A stretch of DNA of 64,000 nucleotides, from NCBI GenBank assembly GCA_945900965.1, contig CAMDKM010000006.1, forward strand, positions 1-64,000, given 5' to 3'. The notes below the pieces were generated by a model. The model was not told the origin of the DNA and did no database searches. It worked only from the letters and a program-made list of their open reading frames with translations. How positions within the stretch are numbered: the first letter of the stretch is position 1; each line of letters opens with the position of its first letter. The position numbers and the translations under genes were made by a program. Source of the stretch: Bordetella parapertussis (GTDB lineage: Bacteria > Pseudomonadota > Gammaproteobacteria > Burkholderiales > JACQAP01). This document shows positions 25,689-35,122 of the stretch, one piece after another.

Positions 25689-26675
25689 ATGGCGAAAAAT
25701 TCGATCGCGCGCGATGCGCTGCTGGCCGGCGTGGTATTGCTGATACTTGCCGCGCTGCCGTTGGTGTTTCCGGGCAAGGCGTTTTCCGATTTCATGATTC
25801 GCCTCTCCGCTTTTGCGATTTTCGCCACATCGCTGAATCTGCTGGTGGGTTATGGCGGCATGGTGTCGTTCGGTCACGGGCTGTTCTACGGTCTGGGTGC
25901 CTACAGCTTCGCGCTGCTGATGCAAAAGCTCGGCACATCGATCCCGGCGGCCTTTGCGCTGACCATTCTGATCAACGGTGTGGTCGCTGCCGTCATCGGG
26001 GCAATTTGCATCCGGCTCAAGGAAATTTATTTCTCGTTCCTGACCCTGGCGTTCCAGATGTTGCTGCACAGCCTGATCATCGCATGGACGTCGGTGACCG
26101 GCGGTGACCAGGGTCTGACAGGTGGCTTGCCACGACCGCCCTTCCTCGGCATCCGGCTGGACGACCCGGCGCATCTGTATCTCTTCTGTTGCACGGTGAT
26201 GGTGGGATCGCTGTTTCTGATGCGCCACCTGATCCAGTCGCCCTTCGGGTACACACTGCGCATGATCCGCGACAATCCGCGCCGCTGCGGTTTTCTCGGC
26301 ATCCAGGTGTGGCGGGTTCGGCTGCTGGCTTTTGTGGTGGCGGGCATTTTCGGCGGTGTCGGCGGCCTGCTGATCAGTTTGTTTGTCTCCAGCGCCTATC
26401 CGGACTTTGCTTACTGGACGATATCAGGCGAAGCGGTGTTCATGATTCTGCTGGGCGGGATGGGCGTGTTCCTCGGGCCGCTGACTGGCGCGGGGATTCT
26501 GCTGCTGCTCAACGACCTGGTGACCAAGTTCACCGAGCATTACAGTCTGGTGCTGGGCATCGTGATTCTTTTCTTTGCGCTGGGCATGCGCAAGGGCCTG
26601 CTGGGCCTGATTGTGGATCTGTGGGCCAAGCGTGGCCAGGCCGCCTCAGGCGACGCACCGATGGGAAAGCACTGA
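25689..26675 (+). CDS. Branched-chain-type ABC transporter permease, LivM family
   Basis: The 328-residue protein has the LivM signatures SLNLLVGYGGMVSFGHGLFYGLGAY and RMIRDNPRRCGFLGIQVWRVRLLAF (EAA-like loop contacting the ATPases). About nine helices. It is tightly packed between LivH and the LivG ATPase gene (1-nt gap). Confidence 0.9.
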   Translation: MAKNSIARDALLAGVVLLILAALPLVFPGKAFSDFMIRLSAFAIFATSLNLLVGYGGMVSFGHGLFYGLGAYSFALLMQKLGTSIPAAFALTILINGVVAAVIGAICIRLKEIYFSFLTLAFQMLLHSLIIAWTSVTGGDQGLTGGLPRPPFLGIRLDDPAHLYLFCCTVMVGSLFLMRHLIQSPFGYTLRMIRDNPRRCGFLGIQVWRVRLLAFVVAGIFGGVGGLLISLFVSSAYPDFAYWTISGEAVFMILLGGMGVFLGPLTGAGILLLLNDLVTKFTEHYSLVLGIVILFFALGMRKGLLGLIVDLWAKRGQAASGDAPMGKH

Positions 26676-26676
26676 C

Positions 26677-27432
26677 ATGCTGAGCATCGAAAATCTGCGC
26701 AAGTCCTTCGGCGGCGTTAATGCCATGAACGGCGTGAGCCTGCAATTCGATACCGGTTCGTTGACCGCCGTGATCGGTCCGAATGGCGCAGGCAAGACCA
26801 CGTTCTTCAATCTTATTACCGGGGATTTCAAGCCGGATGCCGGGCGCATCCTGCTTGGCGGCGAGGATATTGCCGGGCTGTCGGCGCCGGAGATCGTGCG
26901 CCGGGGCGTTGGCCGCGCGTTTCAGATTGCCAGTATTTTCCCCACTCTTACCGTGCGTGAAGCGATTTTTGGTGCGGTGAACGCACACCGGCAATGGCAC
27001 GCCAGGCTGGGGCGGCGATTCCCGCTCACCGAGGCGCGCCAGCAGGCCGACGAAGTGATGGAGCTTGTGAAGCTTGCCCCCAAGGCGGAGACGCTCTCCG
27101 GCAATCTTTCCCACGGCGACCAGAAACTGCTGGATATTGCGCTGGCCCTGGCGCTGGAGCCGCGTGTGCTGTTGCTCGACGAGCCCACCGCCGGCATGGG
27201 GACGGAAGAGCGCTGGCAGATGATTGCCACCGTGCACGAGTTGTGGGAGCGCAAGAAAATGACGCTGATTTTCATCGAACACGACATGGACATCGTGTTC
27301 AAGTATGCCCAGACCATCCGCGTGTTGAGCTACGGCACAGTATTGGCCGAGGGCAAGCCCGACGAGGTTCGCCGGCATCCGAAGGTGATCGAGGCCTACC
27401 TCGGCGCCCACTTCGAAGGGGCACAGGCATGA
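26677..27432 (+). CDS. Branched-chain-type ABC transporter ATPase, LivG family
   Basis: The start at MLSIENLRKSFGGVNAMNGV gives 251 residues; the open frame further upstream lies inside livM. Walker A is GPNGAGKTTFF, the LivG-type insert is present, the signature region reads LSHGDQKLLDIA, and Walker B is VLLLDEPTAGM. It energises import at the inner face. A family A repeat separates it from livF. Confidence 0.9.
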   Translation: MLSIENLRKSFGGVNAMNGVSLQFDTGSLTAVIGPNGAGKTTFFNLITGDFKPDAGRILLGGEDIAGLSAPEIVRRGVGRAFQIASIFPTLTVREAIFGAVNAHRQWHARLGRRFPLTEARQQADEVMELVKLAPKAETLSGNLSHGDQKLLDIALALALEPRVLLLDEPTAGMGTEERWQMIATVHELWERKKMTLIFIEHDMDIVFKYAQTIRVLSYGTVLAEGKPDEVRRHPKVIEAYLGAHFEGAQA

Positions 27433-27493
27433 GGTTCCAACAAAACTCTTGCCACAGATACCCTACGTGCGCGGCACGTCGGAGTACCCTTTT

Positions 27494-27690
27494 AGGGCAC
27501 AGAGGACACAGAGAGAAACGCCAAAACGTTGATTGTTTCTTTTTCCGTCGGGCAGAGATGTCGCATTGGAAGCCGGACGTGGTTCTCTGCAATCTCTATG
27601 ATTGTTGTGGCGTGTTCACGGATCGTAAGAAGAGTCCGAGCACATTTTGGTTGGGGTTTTCCTCTGTGCTCTCTGTGTCCTCTGAGGCTG
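27494..27690. repeat. Family A dispersed inverted repeat (A1)
   Basis: Left arm GCACAGAGGACACAGAGAG (27497 on) and right arm TCCTCTGTGCTCTCTGTGT then CCTCTGAGG (ending about 27687), with a loop of about 140 bp. A small ACGTGC-GCG-GCACGT palindrome (about 27464-27478) precedes it. It interrupts the livG-livF pair. Confidence 0.75.
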
Positions 27691-27706
27691 ACTTGAGCTT
27701 TATCGT

Positions 27707-28423
27707 ATGAGCGATCGAGTGATATTCGAAGCGGCGGGCATTGACGTGTTTTACGGCGCGAGCCAGATATTGTTTGGCGTCGATGTATCGGTCACGGAGG
27801 GCCAGACCATGGCGCTGCTCGGGCGAAACGGCGCCGGTAAGTCCACCACGCTCAAAGCCATTGCCGGTATCGCGCCGCCGGCGCGCGGAATCGTCCGCGT
27901 GCTGGGCAGGGAGATGCAGGGCCGCAAGCCGCATGTCATTGCCCGCGCGGGAATTGGTTTTGTGCCAGAGGACCGGCAGGTGTTTCCGGAACATTCGGTC
28001 GAAGACAATTTGATCATTGCGGCGAAAAAAGGCCCTGATGGTCAGGACTATTGGAACCTGGCTCGCATCTACGAGATGTTTCCGTTGTTAACGCCCTTGA
28101 AAGGACGCATGGCGGGAAATCTCTCTGGCGGCGAGCAACAGATGCTCACGATCGCCCGCACACTTATGGGCAACCCGACCGGGCTTTTGCTGGACGAGCC
28201 CAGCGAAGGCTTGGCACCGGTCATCGTCGAGCGCATCGGTGAGTTGCTGCGCAAGCTGCGCGACATGGGCGTTACCGTTCTGCTGGCGGAGCAGAACATG
28301 CATTTTTGTCTAGGCATCGCCAGCCATGCGACAGTCATCGACAAGGGGCAGATTGTGTATCGCGACACCATCGAAGCCTTGCGCAATAACGATGCGGTGA
28401 AGAGCCGCTACCTGGCGTTATGA
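27707..28423 (+). CDS. Branched-chain-type ABC transporter ATPase, LivF family
   Basis: The 238-residue protein has Walker A GRNGAGKSTTLKAI, signature LSGGEQQMLTIARTL, Walker B GLLLDEPSEGLAP and switch region LLAEQNMHF. These define LivF. Its 3' end overlaps the CoA-transferase gene by 4 nt (ATGA), linking transport directly to the CoA-transfer step. Confidence 0.9.
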   Translation: MSDRVIFEAAGIDVFYGASQILFGVDVSVTEGQTMALLGRNGAGKSTTLKAIAGIAPPARGIVRVLGREMQGRKPHVIARAGIGFVPEDRQVFPEHSVEDNLIIAAKKGPDGQDYWNLARIYEMFPLLTPLKGRMAGNLSGGEQQMLTIARTLMGNPTGLLLDEPSEGLAPVIVERIGELLRKLRDMGVTVLLAEQNMHFCLGIASHATVIDKGQIVYRDTIEALRNNDAVKSRYLAL

Positions 28424-29622
28424 CTGTTGTGGCGCCTGGTGCGCTCGCCGGCATCCGCGTCATCGAAATGGGCCAGCTCATTGCCGGCCCTTTTTGCGGC
28501 AAGCTGCTGGGCGAATTTGGCGCCGACGTCATCAAGATCGAGCCGCCCGGCACCGGGGATCCTCTGCGCAATTGGCGCATGATCAAGGAGGGCACCTCGG
28601 TCTGGTGGCAGGTGCAATCGCGCAACAAGCGTTCGGTGGCGCTCGATCTGCGCGTGCCGGAGGGTCAGGATATCGCTCGCAAGTTGATCGCCGAAGCCGA
28701 TGTGCTGGTGGAAAATTTCCGGCCCGGCACGCTCGAAGGCTGGGGGCTGGGCTGGGAGGAATTATCCAAACTGAATCCCGGACTGGTGATGTTGCGCATT
28801 TCGGGTTACGGGCAGACCGGACCGTATCGGGATCTTCCCGGCTTCGGTGTCATCGGCGAAGCCATGGGCGGACTGCGCCATCTCACTGGCGAACCCGGCC
28901 GTGTGCCGGTGCGAGTCGGGCTGTCGATCGGCGATTCGCTCGCCGCTCTGCATGGGGCGCTTGGAGTGGTGATGGCGCTGTATCACCGCAAGGCCAATGG
29001 CGGGAAAGGCCAGCAGATTGATGTGGCCTTGTCGGAAGCGGTGCTCAGTGTGACCGAAAGTCTGTTGCCGGAGTACAGCGTATTCGGTGCCATCCGGCAG
29101 GCATCGGGCAGTTCGCTGCCCGGCATCGCGCCGACCAACGCCTATCCCTGCAAGGATGGTTATGTGCTGATCGCCGGCAACGGCGATGGCATCTACCGGC
29201 GATTGATGGAAGCCATCGGTCGCGCGGATCTGGGAAATGCGTCGGACCTCGCCCACAACTCGGGACGCGCGGCGCGTGCGGAGGAGATCGATGCTGCCAT
29301 ATCGGCCTGGACTTCCACACGTAACATGGCTGCCGTGCTGGCCGTTATGGCGGCTGCGCGAGTGCCGTCGGGCAAGGTGTATACAGCCAAGGACGTCCAC
29401 GAAGATCCGCACTTTCGCGCGCGCGACATGATCCTGCGCCAGAAGACCCGCGCGGGTTACGAACTCGATGTGCCCGGCGTGATTCCAAAGTTGTCCGAGA
29501 CCCCAGGTTCAATTCGTTCGGCAGCGCCAAATCTGGGAGAGGATACGGATGCGGTGCTCAAGGAGATGGGGTTCGACGCGGCGACCATCGCTACGCTGCG
29601 TAGTAAAGGTGTGGTCGCCTGA
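28420..29622 (+). CDS. CaiB/BaiF-type (class III) CoA-transferase
   Basis: The 400-residue protein starts GIRVIEMGQLIAGPFCGKLL, the class III N-terminus, followed by EFGADVIKIEPPGTGDPLR and the WWQVQSRNKRSVALDLR block. The nucleophilic Asp lies in the helix equivalent of NFRPGTLEGWGL. These enzymes move CoA between carboxylic acids. Translational coupling to livF suggests it activates the imported substrate. A paralogue follows at 29843. Confidence 0.88.
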   Translation: MTVVAPGALAGIRVIEMGQLIAGPFCGKLLGEFGADVIKIEPPGTGDPLRNWRMIKEGTSVWWQVQSRNKRSVALDLRVPEGQDIARKLIAEADVLVENFRPGTLEGWGLGWEELSKLNPGLVMLRISGYGQTGPYRDLPGFGVIGEAMGGLRHLTGEPGRVPVRVGLSIGDSLAALHGALGVVMALYHRKANGGKGQQIDVALSEAVLSVTESLLPEYSVFGAIRQASGSSLPGIAPTNAYPCKDGYVLIAGNGDGIYRRLMEAIGRADLGNASDLAHNSGRAARAEEIDAAISAWTSTRNMAAVLAVMAAARVPSGKVYTAKDVHEDPHFRARDMILRQKTRAGYELDVPGVIPKLSETPGSIRSAAPNLGEDTDAVLKEMGFDAATIATLRSKGVVA

Positions 29623-29646
29623 TTGCGATGAAATAATGAAAAACGC

Positions 29647-29808
29647 ACTCACCGCGGAGGACGCGGAGGTCGCGGAGGAAATTCAAAAGAAATTCGAAGT
29701 AAAGATTATCGAGAGTTCAGAATGCATGGGCATTGCACATTTTCATTCAGATTGTTTCTTTGGGTTTTCCTCCGCGTCCTCCGCGTCCTCTGCGGTGAAA
29801 GAGTTTGA
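29647..29808. repeat. Family A dispersed inverted repeat (A2)
   Basis: Left arm CTCACCGCGGAGGACGCGG then AGGTCGCGGAGGAA; right arm TTCCTCCGCGTCCTCCGCG then TCCTCTGCGGTGA. The arms are clear 9-bp units. The loop holds about 85 bp without an obvious core. Confidence 0.8.
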
Positions 29809-29842
29809 TTTGGGTAGTGAATAAAATCTGGAGACATGATTA

Positions 29843-31021
29843 ATGCGTCCGCTTGAAGGTGTCACGGTAGTTGCGCTGGAACACGTCATCGCCGGTCCGT
29901 TTTGCACGCGCCAGTTGGCCGATCTGGGTGCGCGGGTTATCAAGATCGAGCGCCCGGGCATCGGCGATCCGGCGCGCGCCTACGACGAGCGGGTGAAGGG
30001 CATGTCCTCGCATTTTGTGTGGACCAATCGCTCCAAGGAAAGTCTCACGCTCGATCTCAAGCGGGATGCCGCGCTCAAGATTGTCCATCAATTGCTGGAA
30101 AAAGCCGATGTGCTGGTGCAAAACCTTGCGCCAGGTGCTGCCGCGCGCATGGGATTTTCCTTCGACGCACTCAAGGAAAAATATCCGCGGTTGATCGTCT
30201 GCGATATTTCCGGTTACGGCGCCGATGGTCCCTACCGCGACAAGAAGGCTTACGATCTTCTCATCCAGAGCGAATCCGGCTTGTTGTCGGTGACCGGCAC
30301 GCCGGACAGCCCGGCCAAGGCCGGCTGTTCGATTGTGGACATCGCCTCCGGCATGTATGCCTACACCAATATTCTCGCGGCACTGATCCAGCGCGGCAAA
30401 ACCGGCAAGGGCAGCCGCATCGACATTTCGATGCTGGAGAGCATGGCGGAGTGGATGAGTTTCCCGCTCTACTACGCCTACGGCGGCGCCGAGCCGCCTC
30501 CGCGTGCGGGCGCGGCACATGCCACGATTTATCCCTACGGACCGTTTCCCGCCGGTGATGGCAAGATTGTGATGCTCGGCCTGCAGAACGAAAGAGAGTG
30601 GGCAATCTTCTGCGACAAGGTGTTGGAACGGCCGGAACTCAAGACCGACCCACGCTTTTCATCAAATCCGCGTCGTTCTACCGCGCGCCATGCGTTGTAC
30701 GAGATCATCGCGGAACTGTTCTCGAAAATGAGCGCGGAGGAAATTGTCAAGCGTCTGGACGCCGCGCAGATCGGCAACGCGCGGATGAATGATATGCAGG
30801 AAGTCTGGGATCACGCCCAACTGCGGGCCCGCGATCGCTGGGCTCAGGTCGAGACTCCGGTGGGCAAGATCACGGCAATGCGGCCGCCTGGTATGCCGGA
30901 GAGTTTTAATCCGCGCATGGATCCGATTCCCGCGGTGGGTCAACATACCGATGCGATTCTGGAGGAATTGGGATACAGCAAGGTGCAGATAGGGGCTTTG
31001 CATTCCGAAGGCGTAACATGA
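29843..31021 (+). CDS. CaiB/BaiF-type (class III) CoA-transferase, second copy
   Basis: The 392-residue protein starts MRPLEGVTVVALEHVIAGPF and has LGARVIKIERPGIGDPARAYD and the SKESLTLDLKRDAA block. The segment LVQNLAPGAAARMGF follows. It is clearly diverged from the neighbour at 28420, so the two may act on different acids or as a heteromeric pair. GGAGACATGATTA precedes the ATG. Confidence 0.88.
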   Translation: MRPLEGVTVVALEHVIAGPFCTRQLADLGARVIKIERPGIGDPARAYDERVKGMSSHFVWTNRSKESLTLDLKRDAALKIVHQLLEKADVLVQNLAPGAAARMGFSFDALKEKYPRLIVCDISGYGADGPYRDKKAYDLLIQSESGLLSVTGTPDSPAKAGCSIVDIASGMYAYTNILAALIQRGKTGKGSRIDISMLESMAEWMSFPLYYAYGGAEPPPRAGAAHATIYPYGPFPAGDGKIVMLGLQNEREWAIFCDKVLERPELKTDPRFSSNPRRSTARHALYEIIAELFSKMSAEEIVKRLDAAQIGNARMNDMQEVWDHAQLRARDRWAQVETPVGKITAMRPPGMPESFNPRMDPIPAVGQHTDAILEELGYSKVQIGALHSEGVT

Positions 31022-31082
31022 AACTTGCCTCGCGAGGCGAGATGCTACGGGAGCCAGTTGGCCGGTTTCGAATGGAAGAGCA

Positions 31083-32744
31083 TTGACGCCGGGCCGTGCA
31101 ATTCCCGAAGTGTTCGATTACGTGATCGTCGGCGCCGGGGCGGCGGGATGCGTGCTGGCCAATCGCTTGACGGAGGACGGCCGCTTCACGGTCTGCCTGC
31201 TGGAAGCGGGACCGCCGGATCGGAATTTCTTCATTCATATTCCTGCGGGCTTCATCAAGCTCGCTTACGATCCAAGCTGCACCTGGCAATTCAAGGTGGA
31301 GCCAAGCGATGGCACGGCAGGGCGGCGCATTCCCGCGACCCTGGGGCGTACGCTGGGCGGTTCCACCTCGATCAATGGTTTTAATTACACCCGCGGCCAG
31401 GCCGAGGATTACGACGGCTGGGCGGCCATGGGTAATCCGGGCTGGGGTTACGCGGAGGTGCTGCCGTATTTCAAACGCAGCGAGCGGCGCATCGGCGAAT
31501 TCGATCCGCGGTATCGGGGTGGCGATGGACCACTGCCAGTAACGGACTGCGATTGGCGGCATCCGCTCTGCGATGCCTTCATTCAGGCGGCTAGCGACAT
31601 CGGCGTGCCGGACAATCCGGATTACAACGCCGCCCGCCAGGAAGGCGCGGGATATTACCAGCGCTGGATTCTCAAGGGTCGTCGTCACAGCACCGCGGAT
31701 GCATTTCTGCGACCGGCGATGAAGCGCCCGAATCTTAGCGTCCGAACCCATGCACAAGTTGAACGGCTGGTACTCGACGGCAGGAAAATCGTGGGCGTCT
31801 GCCATGCAGCCGGACGCGGCGCGGCGGTTCGGGAAGTGCGGGCGCGGCGTGAGGTCATCCTGTGTGCCGGTGCGGCGAACACGCCCAAGCTGCTGATGCT
31901 CTCGGGCATTGGCGCCGCGCCCCTGCTTGGGCAGATGAACATTCCTGTCGTGCATGAGCTGCGAGGCGTCGGGGAAAATTTGCAGGACCACATGATGGTG
32001 CGCTCCATCTGCCGTGTGAAAGGTGTGAGCACACTCAACGAACTGGCGCGCGGACCGCGGCTGCTCGGAGAGATTGCCAAATGGCTGGTGGGCAGGCCGA
32101 GCATTCTGGCGATCAGTCCGTCGGTGGCCTACGCCTTCTGGAAATCACGGGAATCGCTGGATCGGGCCGATTTGCAATTCCATTTCAGTCCCGGCAGCTA
32201 CCGCGAAGGCGTGGCCGGATTGCTCGACGATTTTCCGGGCATGACGCTGGGCTTTTATCAGTTGCGACCGAAAAGTGCTGGAACCCTACGCCTGCGCTCA
32301 CCCGATCCCTTCGACGATCCGCTTATTCAGTACAACTATCTGGCACACGAAGAGGATTGCAGGGTGGTGATCGACGCGCTACGCCTGACGCGTCGCATTC
32401 TGCACGGTGACGCGCTTCAACCTTACTTCGACCGCGACGAATTTCCTCCGGTGGACACGAGCAGCGATGAAGAGTTTCTGGATGTCGCCCGCAGCCGCTG
32501 TGGCACTTCCTGGCATCTCATGGGTACTTGCCGAATGGGGTCGCCGTCCGACCACGGCTCTGTGGTCGATAGTCAATTGCGGGTCATAGGGCTGGACGGA
32601 TTGCGCATTGCGGACGCCTCGATCATGCCTTCCATGCCCTCCGGCAATACTCAGGTGCCAACCATGATGATCGCGGAAAAAGCCGCTGACCTGATTCTTG
32701 GGCGGCCGGCGCCGCCGGCGGAATATCCCCATCGGGATGTTTAA
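31083..32744 (+). CDS. GMC-family FAD oxidoreductase (choline-dehydrogenase-like)
   Basis: The 553-residue protein has the FAD Rossmann motif DYVIVGAGAAGCVLANRL, the GMC signature GRTLGGSTSINGF, REVILCAGAANTPKLLMLSG, and the C-terminal catalytic block SWHLMGTCRMG with MPSGNTQVPTMMIAEKAAD. It oxidises an alcohol to an aldehyde. The start is TTG at 31083 with GGAAGAG upstream; GTG at 31110 is possible. Its place after the CoA-transferases suggests a role in the same catabolic route. Confidence 0.88.
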   Translation: MTPGRAIPEVFDYVIVGAGAAGCVLANRLTEDGRFTVCLLEAGPPDRNFFIHIPAGFIKLAYDPSCTWQFKVEPSDGTAGRRIPATLGRTLGGSTSINGFNYTRGQAEDYDGWAAMGNPGWGYAEVLPYFKRSERRIGEFDPRYRGGDGPLPVTDCDWRHPLCDAFIQAASDIGVPDNPDYNAARQEGAGYYQRWILKGRRHSTADAFLRPAMKRPNLSVRTHAQVERLVLDGRKIVGVCHAAGRGAAVREVRARREVILCAGAANTPKLLMLSGIGAAPLLGQMNIPVVHELRGVGENLQDHMMVRSICRVKGVSTLNELARGPRLLGEIAKWLVGRPSILAISPSVAYAFWKSRESLDRADLQFHFSPGSYREGVAGLLDDFPGMTLGFYQLRPKSAGTLRLRSPDPFDDPLIQYNYLAHEEDCRVVIDALRLTRRILHGDALQPYFDRDEFPPVDTSSDEEFLDVARSRCGTSWHLMGTCRMGSPSDHGSVVDSQLRVIGLDGLRIADASIMPSMPSGNTQVPTMMIAEKAADLILGRPAPPAEYPHRDV

Positions 32745-32761
32745 TCCTGGATACGGCGATT

Positions 32762-32891
32762 GAATCACGGAGAACACGGTGTACACGGAGAAAATGCAAG
32801 AACTCATATTGCCCTGGCCTCTCACCGAGACGGTGAGGTACAAGGAATACTATCTCATCGTTTCGCCCCGTGTTCTCCGTGATTCAACTGT
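32762..32891. repeat. Family A dispersed inverted repeat (A3)
   Basis: Left arm GAATCACGGAGAACACGG then TGTACACGGAG; right arm CCCCGTGTTCTCCGTGATTC. The loop contains CTCACCGAGACGGTGAG, a core hairpin seen in related form in other copies. Confidence 0.85.
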
Positions 32892-32918
32892 ATTTTTGTA
32901 GGATAGAAGGAGTTTTAC

Positions 32919-33941
32919 ATGACTACCAAATCTTCAATGCGTGTGATGGAGGCAAATGCCTTCTCGATCGATGGGCTGCGTCTGGTGGAGCGGTCTGTTC
33001 CGAAGCCGCGGCGCGGTGAAATTCTGGTGCGCATCAAGGCCGTCAGCCTGAATTACCGGGACTTGGCCATCCTTGCGGAGAAATATATCGCCACCCTTCC
33101 GCTGCCCTATGTGCCCGCTTCCGATGCTTGCGGAGAGGTCGTCGAGATCGGCGAAGATGTTACGCGCTTCAAGGTGGGTGACAGGGCCGTGCCGATCTAC
33201 ACCCAGGGTTGGCATGACGGCTATCCAACCCTGGAGTTGCGCACCAAGCGAACCCTCGGGGCGCCCCTTGCGGGGGTGCTTCAGGAATACATCGCTGTCC
33301 CGGCCGAAGATGCGGTGGCGGTGCCCGCTCACCTCTCGGACCAGGAGGCCTCGACCCTGCCGATCGCGGCATTGACCGCCTGGTCAACCTTGCAGGAAGG
33401 GGGCGTCAAACCCGGCAGCACGGTTCTGGTGCAGGGCACAGGAGGCGTGGCGATTTTTGCGTTGCAGTTTGCGAGGCTTGCCGGCGCGCGGGTGATCGCG
33501 CTGTCATCCAGCGACGAGAAACTGGCGCGGGCCAAACAACTTGGCGCCGATGTGGGCATCAATTACCGCAAGACGGCGGCGTGGGACATCGCGGTCAAGG
33601 ATGCCACGGATGGGCGCGGGGTGGATATCGTCGTGGAGACGGCGGGGGCGACGCTGCATCAGTCGCTTGCCGCCGTGGCATTCGGCGGATTTGTCGGCGT
33701 GATCGGATTTGTGGCTGGAAACAAGGCGGAAATTCCACTACGAGCCGTCATCGGTCCAATGATCCGCATTCAAGGCATCGCCGTAGGTTCGCGCGCCCGC
33801 TTCGAGGCGATGAACCGCGCGATTGCCCAGCATCAACTCAAGCCGGTGGTGGATTCCACGTTTGCGCTGGAGAAAGCGGGAGATGCTTTCCGGCACCTGC
33901 AAAGCGGCAAGCACTTCGGCAAAATCGTAGTGACAATCTGA
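32919..33941 (+). CDS. MDR-family NAD(P)-dependent alcohol dehydrogenase/quinone reductase
   Basis: The 340-residue protein has the MDR N-terminal GroES-like fold (RRGEILVRIKAVSLNYRDL), ASDACGEVVEIGEDV, and the Rossmann segment VLVQGTGGVAIFALQFARLAG. The usual Cys/His zinc ligands are not evident, so a zinc-free quinone-reductase-like enzyme is more likely. TAGAAGGAG precedes the ATG. A family A repeat flanks it on each side. Confidence 0.85.
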   Translation: MTTKSSMRVMEANAFSIDGLRLVERSVPKPRRGEILVRIKAVSLNYRDLAILAEKYIATLPLPYVPASDACGEVVEIGEDVTRFKVGDRAVPIYTQGWHDGYPTLELRTKRTLGAPLAGVLQEYIAVPAEDAVAVPAHLSDQEASTLPIAALTAWSTLQEGGVKPGSTVLVQGTGGVAIFALQFARLAGARVIALSSSDEKLARAKQLGADVGINYRKTAAWDIAVKDATDGRGVDIVVETAGATLHQSLAAVAFGGFVGVIGFVAGNKAEIPLRAVIGPMIRIQGIAVGSRARFEAMNRAIAQHQLKPVVDSTFALEKAGDAFRHLQSGKHFGKIVVTI

Positions 33942-33956
33942 ACCCCAAGAAAACGA

Positions 33957-34099
33957 TTGAAACACGGAGAACACGGAGATCACGGGGAAAATACGTCAAA
34001 ACACCTTTCATCATGCTGTGACAAATGGGGCGAGCTTTTCCAACAGCCTGAAAAATGTTCTTTACTCCGTGTACTCAGTGTTCTCCGTGATTCCAAGGT
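33957..34099. repeat. Family A dispersed inverted repeat (A4)
   Basis: Left arm GAAACACGGAGAACACGG then AGATCACGGGG; right arm CTCCGTGTACTCAGTGTTC then TCCGTGATTCC. The loop contains AATGGGGCGAGC, which resembles half of the core hairpin. It lies between convergent genes. Confidence 0.8.
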
Positions 34100-34110
34100 G
34101 TTTGTAAGCG

Positions 34111-34995
34111 TTAGCGTCTTTTCTTTTTGATCTTTGGCAGCAGGCGGCTGGGGTCGCCGCCGATTTCCGCCGACACAAACGTTCCGCCTTGAAATAGTTC
34201 CGGGAGCGGATCGGCGGCGGGTTTTTCCTTGGCGAGCACCTCAGCGGCGTAAGGTTCGGAGTCGTCCTGCGGACGATAGCCCAGTCTTTCGGCATTGGAA
34301 TTGTCATACCAACTGCGCCGATTGCCAGACACGCCGTAGACGATCTCGAAACGGATGTCCGGATGTTCGACCCCGATGGTCACCAGTTGCGCGAGGTCGC
34401 GCGGGCTGATCCAGATGGACAGGCGGCGCTTGTCCACCGGCACGGGATTAACGTTGCCGATACGCATGCAGAACACTTCCATGCCGTATTTGTCGGCATA
34501 GAGGCTACCGAGCTGCTCACCGAATACTTTCGATACGCCGTAGCGGCTGTCCGGTTTGGGATACACCCGATGATCGATCTTCTGATCGCGCCGATAGAAA
34601 CCCGTTGCATGATTGCTGGTGGGAAACAGGATGCGCTTGACGCCATTCAGGCGCGCCGCCTCGAACAGGTTGTAACAGCCGATGATGTTGGCGCGCAGAA
34701 TCACATCCCAGGGGCCTTCGACCGAAAATCCGCCCATGTGCACGATGGCATCAACACCCTTGGTCGCGCGTTTCATGTCGGAGAGCTTGGCTGCGTCGCC
34801 GAGAACAAAGGTTTCGCCCTCGGCGAGTTTTTTGATCGGACGAATGTCCGAGAGCCGAAGCGCGTATTTCCCTGCGAGTTCGCGGCGTATATGCGTGCCG
34901 ACATCACCGGCCGCGCCGGTGATGAGGAGGGTTTTTAATCCAGACTCATGGTGATTCGATTGATTGGCAGGGCTCTTTTTTTGTTTTGCTTTCAT
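34111..34995 (-). CDS. NAD-dependent epimerase/uronate-dehydrogenase-like SDR
   Basis: The 294-residue extended SDR has the NAD motif LLITGAAGDVGTHIR (about 21-35), then SNHATGFYRR and the catalytic YGVSK. These blocks, particularly SNHATGFY, are as in uronate dehydrogenases, which oxidise galacturonate or glucuronate to the lactone. A Lys-rich N-terminus and C-terminus (PKIKKKRR) are unusual. GGAGTAGAAATC precedes the ATG. It heads no obvious operon but lies beside a Bug protein and an enolase-superfamily enzyme. Confidence 0.8.
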   Translation of the reverse strand: MKAKQKKSPANQSNHHESGLKTLLITGAAGDVGTHIRRELAGKYALRLSDIRPIKKLAEGETFVLGDAAKLSDMKRATKGVDAIVHMGGFSVEGPWDVILRANIIGCYNLFEAARLNGVKRILFPTSNHATGFYRRDQKIDHRVYPKPDSRYGVSKVFGEQLGSLYADKYGMEVFCMRIGNVNPVPVDKRRLSIWISPRDLAQLVTIGVEHPDIRFEIVYGVSGNRRSWYDNSNAERLGYRPQDDSEPYAAEVLAKEKPAADPLPELFQGGTFVSAEIGGDPSRLLPKIKKKRR

Positions 34996-35060
34996 GATTT
35001 CTACTCCAGACTCAATTTATCGGGGCTCAAAAGACAATGGTGACATTCGGAGTTAAATGT

Positions 35061-35100
35061 ACTCTCTCTCCCTTGACGGGAGAGAGCGGGAGAGAGGGTG
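35061..35100. repeat. Family C hairpin repeat (C4)
   Basis: CTCTCTCTCCCTTGACGGG then AGAGAGCGGGAGAGAGGG. It lies between the SDR and Bug genes on the - strand. Confidence 0.65.
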
Positions 35101-35122
35101 AAATGGCCGCGCCCTTTCTTCG

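Noticed and set aside
24726-26228. A 500-codon antisense open frame over the Liv permease genes
   Set aside because: Composition (HQRE-rich) is typical of a shadow of membrane-protein genes; the + strand genes have clear family motifs.
29647-29680. 9-bp tandem units as a CRISPR array
   Set aside because: Units are contiguous without spacers, far shorter than CRISPR repeats, arranged as inverted arms, and no cas genes occur.
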